Shown in pieces: positions 16,092 through 25,200 of a stretch of DNA of 64,000 nt. Position 1 is the stretch's first letter. Every line of letters starts with the position of its first letter. The DNA comes from Sphingopyxis sp. 113P3 (GTDB taxonomy: Bacteria > Pseudomonadota > Alphaproteobacteria > Sphingomonadales > Sphingomonadaceae). The position numbers and the translations under genes were made by a program. The notes below the pieces were generated by a model. It ran no database searches. It worked only from the letters and a program-made list of their open reading frames with translations, and had not been told where the DNA came from. Location: NCBI RefSeq assembly GCF_001278035.1, contig NZ_CP009452.1:219501-283500 (forward strand), read 5' to 3'.

Positions 16092-17459
16092 TTATGGGCG
16101 GCGTTGTCCGCGCCCCGACGCCCCCTCGCGATAATCCTTCGGATTGATGCTGTGACGGCCAAGCTTGTCATAGAGGGTCTTGCGCGGCAAACCCAGGATG
16201 GTCATCGCCCGCGCGATGTCGCCGCCGCATGCGGTCATCGCGTCGCGGATCACCGCAGCTTCGAAGCGCGCGACGCGCTCGGCGAGCGTCATCTCGCCCT
16301 GGAGCGGCGCGCGGCTCGCGTCCGAAGGCAGGTTCAGAACGACGCTATAGGCGAAATTCTTGAGCTCGCGGACATTCCCCGGCCAGTCGTGCTCGACCAG
16401 ATAGCGGCGGGTCCGGTCGTCGATGTGAAACCCCGGCAGGCCCATTTTTCTCGCTGCCTCGTCGAGGAAATAGGCGAAGGTCTGCGGAATGTCCGAGCGC
16501 CGCTCGCGCAGCGGTGGGATGCGAAGCTTGACGACATGCAGTCGGTAATAAAGATCCTCGCGAAAGGTCCCTGCGCGCAAGGCGTCCATCAGGTCGATCT
16601 TGGTTGCGGCGATGACGCGCAAGTCGACAGGCTCAGGCGCCGCGGCGCCGATCGGCTGTACCTCGCGCTCCTCGATCACGCGCAGCAGCTTGGCCTGTAC
16701 GGCAGGATGCATCGTATCGATCTCGTCAAGGAACAGCGTTCCGCGGTGCGCGGTGCGGATGCGGCCGGCGTGGCCCAGCTTGCCGGTGGTGCGGTCGAGG
16801 ATATCGCTGCCGAACAGCTCCGCCTCTGCGAGTTCCTGCGGCAGCGCGGCACAATTGACTGCAACCAGCGCGCCGCCGCTTCGGCGGCTCTGGCGGTGGA
16901 TCATATGTGCAACAAGTTCCTTGCCGGTCCCGGTCTCCCCTTCGACGAGCACGTCGATGTCCGCCTGCGCGAGCTGCGCAATGGTTTCGCGCAACCGGGT
17001 CATGCTTGCGCTTTCACCGATCAGCGGACTGTCGACTTCGGCAACTGCGGCAACGAGACGACGGTTGTCGAGGATCAGCGCCCGATGCGCGAGCGCGCGT
17101 CGCGCCGAACTCGTCAGATGGTCGGCGGCGAAAGGCTTGGCCAGAAAATCGAAAGCGCCCTCCTGAAGCGCGCGCACCGCCATCGGCACGTCGGCGTGGC
17201 CGGTGATCAGGATGACAGGGATATCGGGATCGACCTCGTGGATCGCCGCGCGAAGATCTAGTCCGTCCATGGCTGGCATGCGGATGTCGGAGATAACAAT
17301 GCCGGCAAAATCGCGCGTGATGCGCGGCAGCACGCTCCCGGCATCCGCAAATGCCTCGACGGCGAGGCCCGCGAGATCAAGCGACTGAAGGTTCGCTTCG
17401 CGAAGCTGCGGATCGTCGTCGACGAAAAGGATTGTCTGCTCGTCGGTGAAGAAGGTCAT
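16092..17459 (-). CDS. dctD: NtrC/DctD-type response regulator with an altered GAFTGA loop
   Basis: The protein has 455 residues. The receiver domain has FVDDD, SDIRMP and KPF (residues about 10-125), followed by an AAA+ domain with Walker A GETGTGKE, Walker B GTLFLDEID and the FREDLYYRL arginine-finger region. A Fis-type helix-turn-helix near the end reads GGDIARAMTILGLPRKTLYD. Where the sigma-54 contact motif GAFTGA should stand after ELFG, the sequence is LDRTTG at unchanged spacing, so the motif is replaced rather than deleted. Such proteins often cannot activate sigma-54 polymerase. The gene overlaps the kinase by four bases. The pair faces dctA, as in rhizobial dctBD-dctA. Confidence 0.9.
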   Translation of the reverse strand: MTFFTDEQTILFVDDDPQLREANLQSLDLAGLAVEAFADAGSVLPRITRDFAGIVISDIRMPAMDGLDLRAAIHEVDPDIPVILITGHADVPMAVRALQEGAFDFLAKPFAADHLTSSARRALAHRALILDNRRLVAAVAEVDSPLIGESASMTRLRETIAQLAQADIDVLVEGETGTGKELVAHMIHRQSRRSGGALVAVNCAALPQELAEAELFGSDILDRTTGKLGHAGRIRTAHRGTLFLDEIDTMHPAVQAKLLRVIEEREVQPIGAAAPEPVDLRVIAATKIDLMDALRAGTFREDLYYRLHVVKLRIPPLRERRSDIPQTFAYFLDEAARKMGLPGFHIDDRTRRYLVEHDWPGNVRELKNFAYSVVLNLPSDASRAPLQGEMTLAERVARFEAAVIRDAMTACGGDIARAMTILGLPRKTLYDKLGRHSINPKDYREGASGRGQRRP

Positions 17460-19264
17460 GCGCGCCTGAGCTCCATCCGGAAACCGGCACCGCCGAGGGG
17501 CGAGTCAATCAGCGTCAATTTGCCGCCGAAGTCGGCCACGATCTGGCTCGCGATCGCGAGCCCCAGACCCAGCCCGTCGGTGCGGCCGGTCACAAAGGGG
17601 GTGAAGAGCTGCGGCACGAGGGCAGCCGGTACGCCGGGGCCGTTGTCGCACACATCGATGCACACGGGATCTGCTCCATGTACGCGGACCGAAAGACGGG
17701 GGGCGGGCGCTTCGTGCAGCGCCTCGGCCGCATTCTGGAGCAGGTTGACGAGAACCTGCTCGAGGCGCACACGGTCGGCGTGGACCTGGGCGTCGGGGTC
17801 GTCGAGCGCGATGTCGATTATGATCCCCTGGCTGCGCAGCCGGTCGCCAATGAGTAACATTGTGCCCTCGATCGCGGCCTGCACCGCGACAGCGCTCAGC
17901 GGCATCGGCCTCTTGCGTGCGAAATTGCGCAGCTCGCCAGTGATGGCGCCGACGCGCGCGGTAAGCTCGACGATGGTTCCCAGATTGCCCCGCACCTTGT
18001 CCGCCTCGCCGCGGTCGAGATAGCGTAGGCTATTCTCGGCAAAGGTGCGGATCGCTGCGACTGGCTGATTGATTTCGTGCGCGACTCCTGCCGTGATCTG
18101 CCCGATTGAGCCGAGCCGACTGGCCTGCGCCAGCTCCTCGCGCGCGGCGCGATAGCGACGGTCCGTCTCGCGCTGCAACTTGGAAGCCTGTTGCAGTTCG
18201 GCGTTGGCCGTGCGCAGATCCTGCGTTCGCGCTGCGACCTCGCGTTCGAGCGCCTGATGTGCAGCTTGGCGCATCGCCTGCCGCTCGACAAGGCGGAGCA
18301 GCGTGATGATTGCCGCCCCGACGAGGATCAACAAAACCAGAAAGATCACGCGGGCGGTGGCGTTCGCGGCATCGCGTCCCGGCGCAAGCGGCTGGAACTG
18401 GTGCAGAGTGGTGCCGGGTAGCGAGACGCGCTCGGACGCGTGGCGATAAAGCGCTGCTTCGTCGCCGTTCGCGATGCGAATGTCACTGCCGCGGCGCTGG
18501 AGTCCGAGCGGCTCGAGTGCGCGTTCGCCATAGCGCAGCGAGGCCCGCAGCCTTTCACGCGCCGCCGCCGGCAGCGGATCGAGAGAGCGGAACTGCCAGG
18601 CGGGGTTGCTTGCCATGATGATGATGCCGCTGCTGTCGGTGACCAGCGTGGCACCGCTTGAGTCGGCCCATTTGCGCTCGAGCCGGTCGAACTCGACCTT
18701 CACCACGATCACGCCCAGCGCCCTGCCTTCGAGGGCGACCTTGCGCGCCAGGTAGAGACCGGGGCGGCCGCTGACGGTGCCGAGCGCGAACAGCTCGGCC
18801 TCGCCCCTGGCCATTGCGCCCCGATAATAAGGGCGAAACCTGTAATTCTCGCCGACGAAGCTGGTCGGCGTGCGCCAATTGCTCGCGGCGATCGTGGTGC
18901 CCCCTTCGTCGAGGACGTAAATCACCGCCGCATCGGTGCGCGCCGCGAGCTGTTCAAGTTCGGCGTCGAGACGCCGTGAGGCCTCGGCGCTCTTGTCTGC
19001 CAGGGCCCGGCGGACGTCCGGAAATTCGGTCAGGACGCGTGGCAGCAGACGGAACTTCTGCAACTCGCTTTCGAGAAGGCTCGCATGCGCACGGGCGTTC
19101 TGACGGGCCTCCGCATCGGTTTCTGACCGGGCCCGGCCCATCGCCCATTGGTTGAGGCCGACGGCGGCGATCAGGAGCAGAAGCGCGGCCGCCAGCGTTG
19201 CCAGCACCAGCCGGCGCCGATCGAACGAGGGATGAGCCCGAGAGGACGAATCATCGGCAGACAT
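17456..19264 (-). CDS. dctB: DctB-type sensor histidine kinase
   Basis: The protein has 602 residues from ATG 19264; a start 27 codons upstream would run through the regulatory dyads. Two membrane helices (LVLATLAAALLLLIAAVGL and VIFLVLLILVGAAIITLL) enclose a periplasmic double-PAS sensor of about 230 residues (YVLDEGGTTIAASNW, TLVTDSSGIIIMASNP), as in the C4-dicarboxylate sensor DctB. The kinase core has the H-box GVAHEINQPVAAI, the N-box NLLQNAAEAL and the G-boxes DNGPGVP and GLGLGLAI. It probably senses glutamate or a C4/C5-dicarboxylate and phosphorylates the overlapping regulator. Confidence 0.9.
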   Translation of the reverse strand: MSADDSSSRAHPSFDRRRLVLATLAAALLLLIAAVGLNQWAMGRARSETDAEARQNARAHASLLESELQKFRLLPRVLTEFPDVRRALADKSAEASRRLDAELEQLAARTDAAVIYVLDEGGTTIAASNWRTPTSFVGENYRFRPYYRGAMARGEAELFALGTVSGRPGLYLARKVALEGRALGVIVVKVEFDRLERKWADSSGATLVTDSSGIIIMASNPAWQFRSLDPLPAAARERLRASLRYGERALEPLGLQRRGSDIRIANGDEAALYRHASERVSLPGTTLHQFQPLAPGRDAANATARVIFLVLLILVGAAIITLLRLVERQAMRQAAHQALEREVAARTQDLRTANAELQQASKLQRETDRRYRAAREELAQASRLGSIGQITAGVAHEINQPVAAIRTFAENSLRYLDRGEADKVRGNLGTIVELTARVGAITGELRNFARKRPMPLSAVAVQAAIEGTMLLIGDRLRSQGIIIDIALDDPDAQVHADRVRLEQVLVNLLQNAAEALHEAPAPRLSVRVHGADPVCIDVCDNGPGVPAALVPQLFTPFVTGRTDGLGLGLAIASQIVADFGGKLTLIDSPLGGAGFRMELRRA

Positions 19265-19313
19265 TTGTGTGAAATATAGCACAAACATCAAACATGCGAT
19301 GCGGAAAATCGCA
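19264..19313. promoter_or_regulatory. Two adjacent dyads, likely regulator-binding sites of the dctB-dctA gap
   Basis: TTTGTG (19264-19269) mirrors CACAAA (19280-19285). About three helical turns away, TGCGAT (19295-19300) mirrors ATCGCA (19308-19313). They sit just in front of the kinase gene and about 110 bases upstream of the dctA promoter candidate, the usual place for enhancer sites of DctD-type regulators. A similar half-site (GCACAAA) recurs in both dyads. Confidence 0.5.
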
Positions 19314-19404
19314 CAAAATTCCCCGGTTCGATTGAGGGATGCCAAATATTATCTATAGAATTCAAATATATGGTTCACTTCTTTTCCGGCTTTGACCGGT
19401 CCTG

Positions 19405-19420
19405 TGGCCCTTCTTAGGCT
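19405..19420 (+). promoter_or_regulatory. Sigma-54-like promoter of dctA
   Basis: TGGCCCTTCTTAGGCT carries the GG-N10-GC spacing (19406-19407 and 19418-19419) that defines a -24/-12 element, 62 bases before the dctA start. The -12 part (AGGCT) deviates from TTGCA, so this is a weak match. It is supported by position and by the NtrC-type regulator next door, but that regulator lacks a normal GAFTGA motif. Confidence 0.4.
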
Positions 19421-19482
19421 TTCGCAAAATCCGGAGGAGCGGCCGGACGCGCGCTAGAGGCGCGAGGGACAAGGGAGAGGCT

Positions 19483-20820
19483 GTGGCTGCCACAATCAAT
19501 TTGACGCCGCGCGACGTGATCCGGCGCCGCCCCTGGTGGGCACACCTCTATGTGCAGGTCCTGACTGCGATTTTAGCGGGTGTGCTGCTCGGCCATTTCT
19601 TCCCCGAGACCGGTGTCGCCCTGAAGCCGCTCGGCGACGGCTTTATCAAGCTGGTCAAGACGATCATCGCGCCCGTGATCTTTCTGACGGTGGCGACCGG
19701 CATCGCCTCGGTGGGCGAGGCCAGGACGCTAGGCCGGCTGACAATCAAGACATTCGCCTATTTCCTCTTCTTCTCGACGCTTGCGCTGGTCGTCGGGATG
19801 GTGGTCGCAAATGTGGTGCAGCCCGGGGCCGGGATGAACATAGACCCGGCGACCCTCGATGCCGGAGCAATCGCCGAATATCAGCAAAAGGCGCATGAGG
19901 CGACGCTGACAGGATTCCTCCTCGCGATCATTCCGGAAACATTTGTATCGTCGCTGACCTCGGGTTCGATCCTTCAGGCGCTGTTCGTCGCGATCCTCTT
20001 CGGCCTCGCGCTCTCACGCACCGGCGCGGCGGGAAAGCAGGTGCTGGGGATTCTCGACAAGGTCTCGGTCGTCTTTTTCCACATCGTCGCGATGCTGATG
20101 CGGTTCGCGCCGATCGGCGCGTTCGGCGCCATGGCCTTCACGATCGGCAAATATGGCGTCGGCTCGCTTGCGAACCTTGGCGCACTGATCGCGACCTTTT
20201 ATCTGACTTCCATTTTCTTCGTCGTCGTCGTGCTCGGCGCGATGGCACGGCTCTGCGGCTTCTCGATCATTCGCCTGATCGCCTACCTCAAAGCCGAACT
20301 GCTACTCGTGCTGGGAACCTCCTCGTCAGAAGCGGCGCTGCCGAGCCTGATCGAAAAGCTCGAGCGCGCGGGCTGTGCCAAGCCGGTCGTCGGCATGGTC
20401 GTGCCAACCGGCTACAGCTTCAACCTCGACGGCACCAACATCTATATGACGCTCGCCGCGCTCTTCGTTGCGCAGGCGACGGGCATCCATCTCAGCCTTG
20501 GTGAACAGGTTGCGCTGCTGCTCGTTGCGATGGTGAGTTCAAAGGGCGCTGCCGGTGTCACCGGCGCGGGCTTCATCACGCTCGCGGCGACGCTGTCGGT
20601 GGTTCCCTCGGTCCCCGTGGCGGGGCTGGCGCTGATCCTCGGCATCGACCGGTTCATGAGCGAATGCCGCGCGCTCACCAATTTCATCGGCAACGCCCTC
20701 GCGGCGATCGTCGTCGCGATGTGGGAAAACGCGCTCGACCGCGACGCACTCGACCGCGCGCTCCGCGGCGAACCCGCGCCCGGGCTCGCGGCACGTCCAA
20801 TCGAAACAGACATGGATTGA
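19483..20820 (+). CDS. dctA: C4-dicarboxylate/H+ (Na+) symporter DctA
   Basis: The protein has 445 residues with a GTG start behind AAGGGAGAGG. It carries DctA hallmarks: [19 protein letters not shown] near residue 60, [33 protein letters not shown] and [19 protein letters not shown], with about eight membrane segments. It imports succinate, fumarate, malate and sometimes aspartate or related acids across the inner membrane. It is divergent from dctBD and is followed after 43 bases by a TonB receptor, so the two form an operon. The locus thus holds two symporters of the same superfamily with clearly different sequences. Confidence 0.94.
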   Translation: MAATINLTPRDVIRRRPWWAHLYVQVLTAILAGVLLGHFFPETGVALKPLGDGFIKLVKTIIAPVIFLTVATGIASVGEARTLGRLTIKTFAYFLFFSTLALVVGMVVANVVQPGAGMNIDPATLDAGAIAEYQQKAHEATLTGFLLAIIPETFVSSLTSGSILQALFVAILFGLALSRTGAAGKQVLGILDKVSVVFFHIVAMLMRFAPIGAFGAMAFTIGKYGVGSLANLGALIATFYLTSIFFVVVVLGAMARLCGFSIIRLIAYLKAELLLVLGTSSSEAALPSLIEKLERAGCAKPVVGMVVPTGYSFNLDGTNIYMTLAALFVAQATGIHLSLGEQVALLLVAMVSSKGAAGVTGAGFITLAATLSVVPSVPVAGLALILGIDRFMSECRALTNFIGNALAAIVVAMWENALDRDALDRALRGEPAPGLAARPIETDMD

Positions 20821-20863
20821 GACCCGCGAAGTCATCCAACAACAGAATATGGGGAGAGAGACA

Positions 20864-23800
20864 ATGATTTCGACCAAGGGTCGCTGGGCCCGCCACAGCA
20901 GCTATTCGGCGCTGATTCTTTGCGCCGCGTTCCAGCAGCCGCTCGCGGCCCAGGAAGCACCGGCGGACGCCCAGAGTGCGGATGCGATCGCTGATGCCGG
21001 CGAGATCATCGTCACCGGCAGCCGCATCGCGCGCGAGACATATGATACCGCCGCACCTACCGTCGCGGTGACGAGTGACGATCTGCTCGAATCAGGGGAC
21101 AGCGAACTCAGCGAGACGCTGGCCGACCTGCCACAGCTTAGCTCGACCACCAATGATGCGACCGTCACCGGCAACACGCAGAATTCGGGACTTTCGTCGA
21201 TACAGCTGCGCGGTCTGGGAGACAACCGGACGCTCGTGCTCGTCGACGGCCGGCGCACCGTGTCGAACTCGGGCATCACCAATCTGGTCAGCCTTTCGAC
21301 GATCCCCAGCGATTTCATCGACCGGGTCGAGATCATCACTGGCGGCACCTCGTCCATCTACGGGTCGGACGCCGTCGCGGGCGTCGTCAATATTATCACC
21401 AAGAAGAACGAGCGGGGGCTGATGTTGCGCGCCCGTACAGGACTGACCAGCCGGGGCGACGGGCAGGAATTGACGCTGGGCGCGACCTGGGGCGCGCGCT
21501 TCGCCGACCGCCGGGGCTATTTCCTGATCAGCGGCACTTACGATCGTGACTGGGGCATTCGCGCGACTGACCGCGAATGGGCGGTGCGGCCGATCGGCTA
21601 CAGCTATGATTTTGAAACCGGCCAGAACATGTTCGATACCTATTATGTGAACAATAGCGGCGGACTCACCAGCGGCCAGCAGCCCGCGTCGACCTTCCCC
21701 CCAAATATATACAGCGACCTCAGCAGCTTCATTCCGGGCGGCGTCTTTTCGGGCGCGAACTCGTCCCGCGATCGCTTCTACCGGAACGGCCAGATGGTAC
21801 CCTTGGGGCCGGACGTGCAGACGGGTGAACCGATTGAAATCGGCACGACCGACAATGGCAATACCGGCTATTTCCTGCCCAACCGCGATGGCTACAACCA
21901 GCGCACGGGCCGGTCGCTGATCCTGGCGCGCAAGCGTTATCTTGCGGCGGCGAAGCTCGATTACGAGTTTTCCGACGCGCTCGAGGGCTTTGCGCAGGTG
22001 CAATATTCACGTATCGATTCGGGCGAGACGCGCGAGGCGGTGGGAATCGGCTGGGATTCGACCTTTCCGCTGACTGATCCCGTCACCGGGATCACCCAGG
22101 AATATGAATATGGGAAGATCCCGTGCCTTCGGAACGGGCCGTGTAATCCGTTTGTCCCGCCGGAACTGGGCGGGCGCGAGACACCGTCGACCGGCGTGGG
22201 CATCGCGTGGGACCGCCGGTTCGACGAAGTCGGGGGCCAGATCACCGAGAACAAGCGCCAGACGCTACGCAGCTGGATCGGATTGCGCGGCAAACTGTCT
22301 GAAAGCTGGCGGTGGGAGGCGAGTTTCGGCTACGGGCAGTACCAGCAGGACCAGTGGCGCCGAAACGAAATCAACGCCCGGCACCTGATCGAAGGTCTCA
22401 ACGCCGAAGAGGGACCTGACGGCAATCCGCGCTGCGTCAACGCCGATGCGCGTGCCGAGGGCTGCGTTCCGATCAATCTCTTCGGCGAAGGCGCGATCAC
22501 ACCCGAAGCCGCGGCGTGGATCCGTGCCGACCTCCACCAGAATCTGACAATCCGCCAGTATACAGGACAGGCCTTTGTCACCGGCGACCTCTTCACCCTG
22601 CCGGCGGGGCCGGTCGGAGCCGCTTTCGGCATCGACTGGCGCCGGGACAGCCAATCGCTGCGCGGCGACGTCCTGTCGCAGGCGGGCGGGACAACGGGCA
22701 ATGCTGTGCCCAATTTTGCAGGGTCGATCAGCGCGATCGAGGGCTATGGCGAGATCAGCGTTCCGCTCCTGAGAGAGGTGCCGGGCGCACATCTGCTGAG
22801 CCTCGATGCCTCCGCGCGCGTCGCACATTACGACATCGACCGCGTTGGAACGGTGTTCAGCTGGCGCGCCGGCGCGCAATATGCCCCGATCGAGGCCATC
22901 CGTTTCCGCGCCCAGTTCGCGCGGGCGCAGAGGGCGCCCGATATCGCCGAACTATTTTCCCCGCCGCGCGGCAATTTTGAAGCCGCCACCGACATCTGCG
23001 ACGGTGTGCGACCGACGACCGCGGGCCGTATCGCAGCGAATTGCCGACTCGATCCGGGGATACAGGCACTCTACATGCAGCAGGCGCTCGAAGGCGTGAC
23101 GCAGCGCTACGAGCAGGTCGGCGGCAATCTGTTCAGCCCCAATGCGGGCAACTCTGATCTCAAGGAGGAAACGGCCGACACGCTCACGCTCGGGGCCGTT
23201 TTCGCGCCGCGCTTCCTGCCCGGACTGAGCCTCGCCGTCGACTATTACAATATCAAGATACGCGATGCGATCGACGCCTATTCCAACCTCGACATCCAGC
23301 TCCAATGCTATGACACCGACGTTGCGCAGGCGGACAATCCCTTTTGCGCCGACATCACGCGTAACGCGAACAATGGCCAGATTGTCGAGCTGATTCAGCG
23401 GCAGGTCAATCTAGCGCGCTTCGATACCTCGGGAATCGATGTCGCGCTCAACTACCGATTCCGCCTCGATGACGCGCTCGGAATCCCGGGACGCTTCGAC
23501 CTGCGCTACGACGGCACGCATATATTGAATCAAAAGGTGAGCTTCGCCGGGATCGACGGCACCGTCACCAACGACCTTGCGGGCGACCTTGCCAACGGGA
23601 GTTTCAAATATCGCGCACGAGGCTCGCTAAGCTGGAGGCTCGACAATTTCCGCATCCGCTGGACGACGACCTATTATGGCAAGATCAACGACAGCAATCA
23701 GTTGCTCGACCGCTATCGCGCTCTGCTTGAAGCCAACCCCGGCGCAGAGGTTCCGACCTATTTGTTCATCGGCGATGTTTGGGAGCATGACCTGTTCCTC

Positions 23801-23980
23801 TCGTTCGACGTAGACAGTGGCGGCCAGAAGTTCCGCCTTTATGGCGGGGTGAACAATCTTTTCGATTCGACCAGTCCTTTCCTTCCCACCGGTACCGAAA
23901 GCGGACGGTTGACCAACCAGAACGGCGTATATGATATCGCCGGTCGCCGCTTCTACGTCGGGGCAACGGTGAAATTCTGA
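20864..23980 (+). CDS. TonB-dependent outer-membrane receptor
   Basis: The protein has 1038 residues. ATG 20864 follows GGGAGAGAG, and a start five codons upstream lacks a site. A signal peptide ends near PLAAQ, and the TonB-box-like GEIIVTGSRIAR precedes the plug (IQLRGLGDNRTLVLVDGRR, EIITGGTSSIYGSDAVAG). The barrel follows, with a terminal FYVGATVKF. It is of the same large type as the receptor at 10208-13291 but only distantly similar. Co-transcription with dctA suggests that it brings a substrate yielding dicarboxylates or acidic amino acids into the periplasm. Confidence 0.93.
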   Translation: MISTKGRWARHSSYSALILCAAFQQPLAAQEAPADAQSADAIADAGEIIVTGSRIARETYDTAAPTVAVTSDDLLESGDSELSETLADLPQLSSTTNDATVTGNTQNSGLSSIQLRGLGDNRTLVLVDGRRTVSNSGITNLVSLSTIPSDFIDRVEIITGGTSSIYGSDAVAGVVNIITKKNERGLMLRARTGLTSRGDGQELTLGATWGARFADRRGYFLISGTYDRDWGIRATDREWAVRPIGYSYDFETGQNMFDTYYVNNSGGLTSGQQPASTFPPNIYSDLSSFIPGGVFSGANSSRDRFYRNGQMVPLGPDVQTGEPIEIGTTDNGNTGYFLPNRDGYNQRTGRSLILARKRYLAAAKLDYEFSDALEGFAQVQYSRIDSGETREAVGIGWDSTFPLTDPVTGITQEYEYGKIPCLRNGPCNPFVPPELGGRETPSTGVGIAWDRRFDEVGGQITENKRQTLRSWIGLRGKLSESWRWEASFGYGQYQQDQWRRNEINARHLIEGLNAEEGPDGNPRCVNADARAEGCVPINLFGEGAITPEAAAWIRADLHQNLTIRQYTGQAFVTGDLFTLPAGPVGAAFGIDWRRDSQSLRGDVLSQAGGTTGNAVPNFAGSISAIEGYGEISVPLLREVPGAHLLSLDASARVAHYDIDRVGTVFSWRAGAQYAPIEAIRFRAQFARAQRAPDIAELFSPPRGNFEAATDICDGVRPTTAGRIAANCRLDPGIQALYMQQALEGVTQRYEQVGGNLFSPNAGNSDLKEETADTLTLGAVFAPRFLPGLSLAVDYYNIKIRDAIDAYSNLDIQLQCYDTDVAQADNPFCADITRNANNGQIVELIQRQVNLARFDTSGIDVALNYRFRLDDALGIPGRFDLRYDGTHILNQKVSFAGIDGTVTNDLAGDLANGSFKYRARGSLSWRLDNFRIRWTTTYYGKINDSNQLLDRYRALLEANPGAEVPTYLFIGDVWEHDLFLSFDVDSGGQKFRLYGGVNNLFDSTSPFLPTGTESGRLTNQNGVYDIAGRRFYVGATVKF

Positions 23981-24200
23981 TGCAGGGCATCTTCGCTTTT
24001 CAGCTTCGCGGGCTGCATCCACTGGACCCGCGAAGGCCATCGCGGCGGCGGCGCTGCTGGCACTGGCAGGGTGCGCGCCCGGTCGGCGCCCGGCAGCGCC
24101 GCCCCGCATGGCGAGCATGGAATGGACGCGTTGTGGACGGCGTCTGCATCGCCAGGGGTGGGTGGGGGAGGAAGTTTCCACAAACCGCGCCCAACCATAG
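23973..24200 (+). other. Possible decayed lipoprotein gene without a start codon
   Basis: In the frame ending at TAG 24198-24200 the reading AKAIAAAALLALAGCAPG looks like a lipoprotein signal peptide with lipobox LAGC, preceded by an arginine-containing stretch. An in-frame stop lies at 23970-23972, and no ATG, GTG or TTG follows before the signal-like part, so the gene may have been broken by a small frameshift at its beginning. The product after the cysteine is only about 40 residues and matches no family I know. Chance resemblance is possible. Confidence 0.3.
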
Positions 24201-24227
24201 CGCGGTTCGGCCATGACGGAGCAGGGT

Positions 24228-25157
24228 ATGAAGTATCGATGGAATATTGGCCTCCTGATCGTCTCGGCCATGCTCGCCATGACGCCGGCGGCGAGGGCCC
24301 AGCAGGCGACACCGGCCCCCGTTGCGCAAAAGGCCGTGGCTGCGCGCACGATCCTGTTTATCGGCAACAGCTTCACCCAGGGCGCGCACTCGGCGACTCG
24401 CAACTGGCGCGCCGGCACGGTCACCGACCTCAATGACGCCGGCTATGGCGGGGTGCCTGCGCTCTTCAAGCTGTTCTGCGACCAGGTGGGGCTCGACTAT
24501 GCCGTCAGCCTCGAGACGCAGGGCGGCAAGACGCTGGGCTTTCATTATGACGAGCGGCGGGTCCTGTTCGACCGCTCCTGGGACGTGGTCGTCCTGCAGG
24601 AACTCAGCGTCCTCAACCGCGACAAGCCCGGCGACACCGCCCATTATCTGCGCGATGTGGCGCGGCTGACCTCGCTCTTCCGCGCGCGCAATCCGGCGGT
24701 CGATATCCGGCTGGTGGCGGCCTGGACGCGCGCCGACCAAATCTACCGTCCCCAAGGGCATTGGTATGGCCGGCCGGTCGCAGCGATGGCCGAAGACCTG
24801 CGCGCCGCTGCTGACGGCGCCCGCTCCGCGACGCCTGGCGTGAGGGGGGTGCTTCCCGTGGGACAGGCCTGGAACCGGGCGATGGCGCAAGGCGTCGCTG
24901 ATCCCAACCCCTATGACGGCATCGCCTATGGCCAGCTCGATCTATGGGCCTATGACCATTATCACGCGAGCGTCGCGGGCTATTATCTCTCCGCCCTGGT
25001 GACCTTCGGCGCGGTGACGGGCATCGATCCGACGAGGCTCGGTGCGAAAGAAAAGGCCGCCGACGAGCTTGGCCTTTCCAAGGCGCAGGCCGCGGCCCTT
25101 CAACGCGTGGCGCGGGACACGCTGGCGGCCGAAGGGGCGCGGCTCACCGAGGAGTGA
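24228..25157 (+). CDS. Secreted SGNH-hydrolase-like protein
   Basis: The protein has 309 residues. ATG 24228 follows GGAGCAGGG, while an ATG five codons upstream lacks a site. A signal peptide (IGLLIVSAMLAMTPAARAQ) leads to the block I motif ILFIGNSFTQGA, in which Ser would be the nucleophile. Block V, with Asp and His, is in WAYDHYHASVAGYY near the C-terminus. The family includes esterases and carbohydrate deacetylases, and the substrate is not evident. It lies downstream of the TonB receptor on the same strand, and the ABC-F gene starts 43 bases later. Confidence 0.75.
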   Translation: MKYRWNIGLLIVSAMLAMTPAARAQQATPAPVAQKAVAARTILFIGNSFTQGAHSATRNWRAGTVTDLNDAGYGGVPALFKLFCDQVGLDYAVSLETQGGKTLGFHYDERRVLFDRSWDVVVLQELSVLNRDKPGDTAHYLRDVARLTSLFRARNPAVDIRLVAAWTRADQIYRPQGHWYGRPVAAMAEDLRAAADGARSATPGVRGVLPVGQAWNRAMAQGVADPNPYDGIAYGQLDLWAYDHYHASVAGYYLSALVTFGAVTGIDPTRLGAKEKAADELGLSKAQAAALQRVARDTLAAEGARLTEE

Positions 25158-25200
25158 TCGCACTTGGGCTTCGCGGCGCGCCGTGCTAGGCGGCGCGCCC

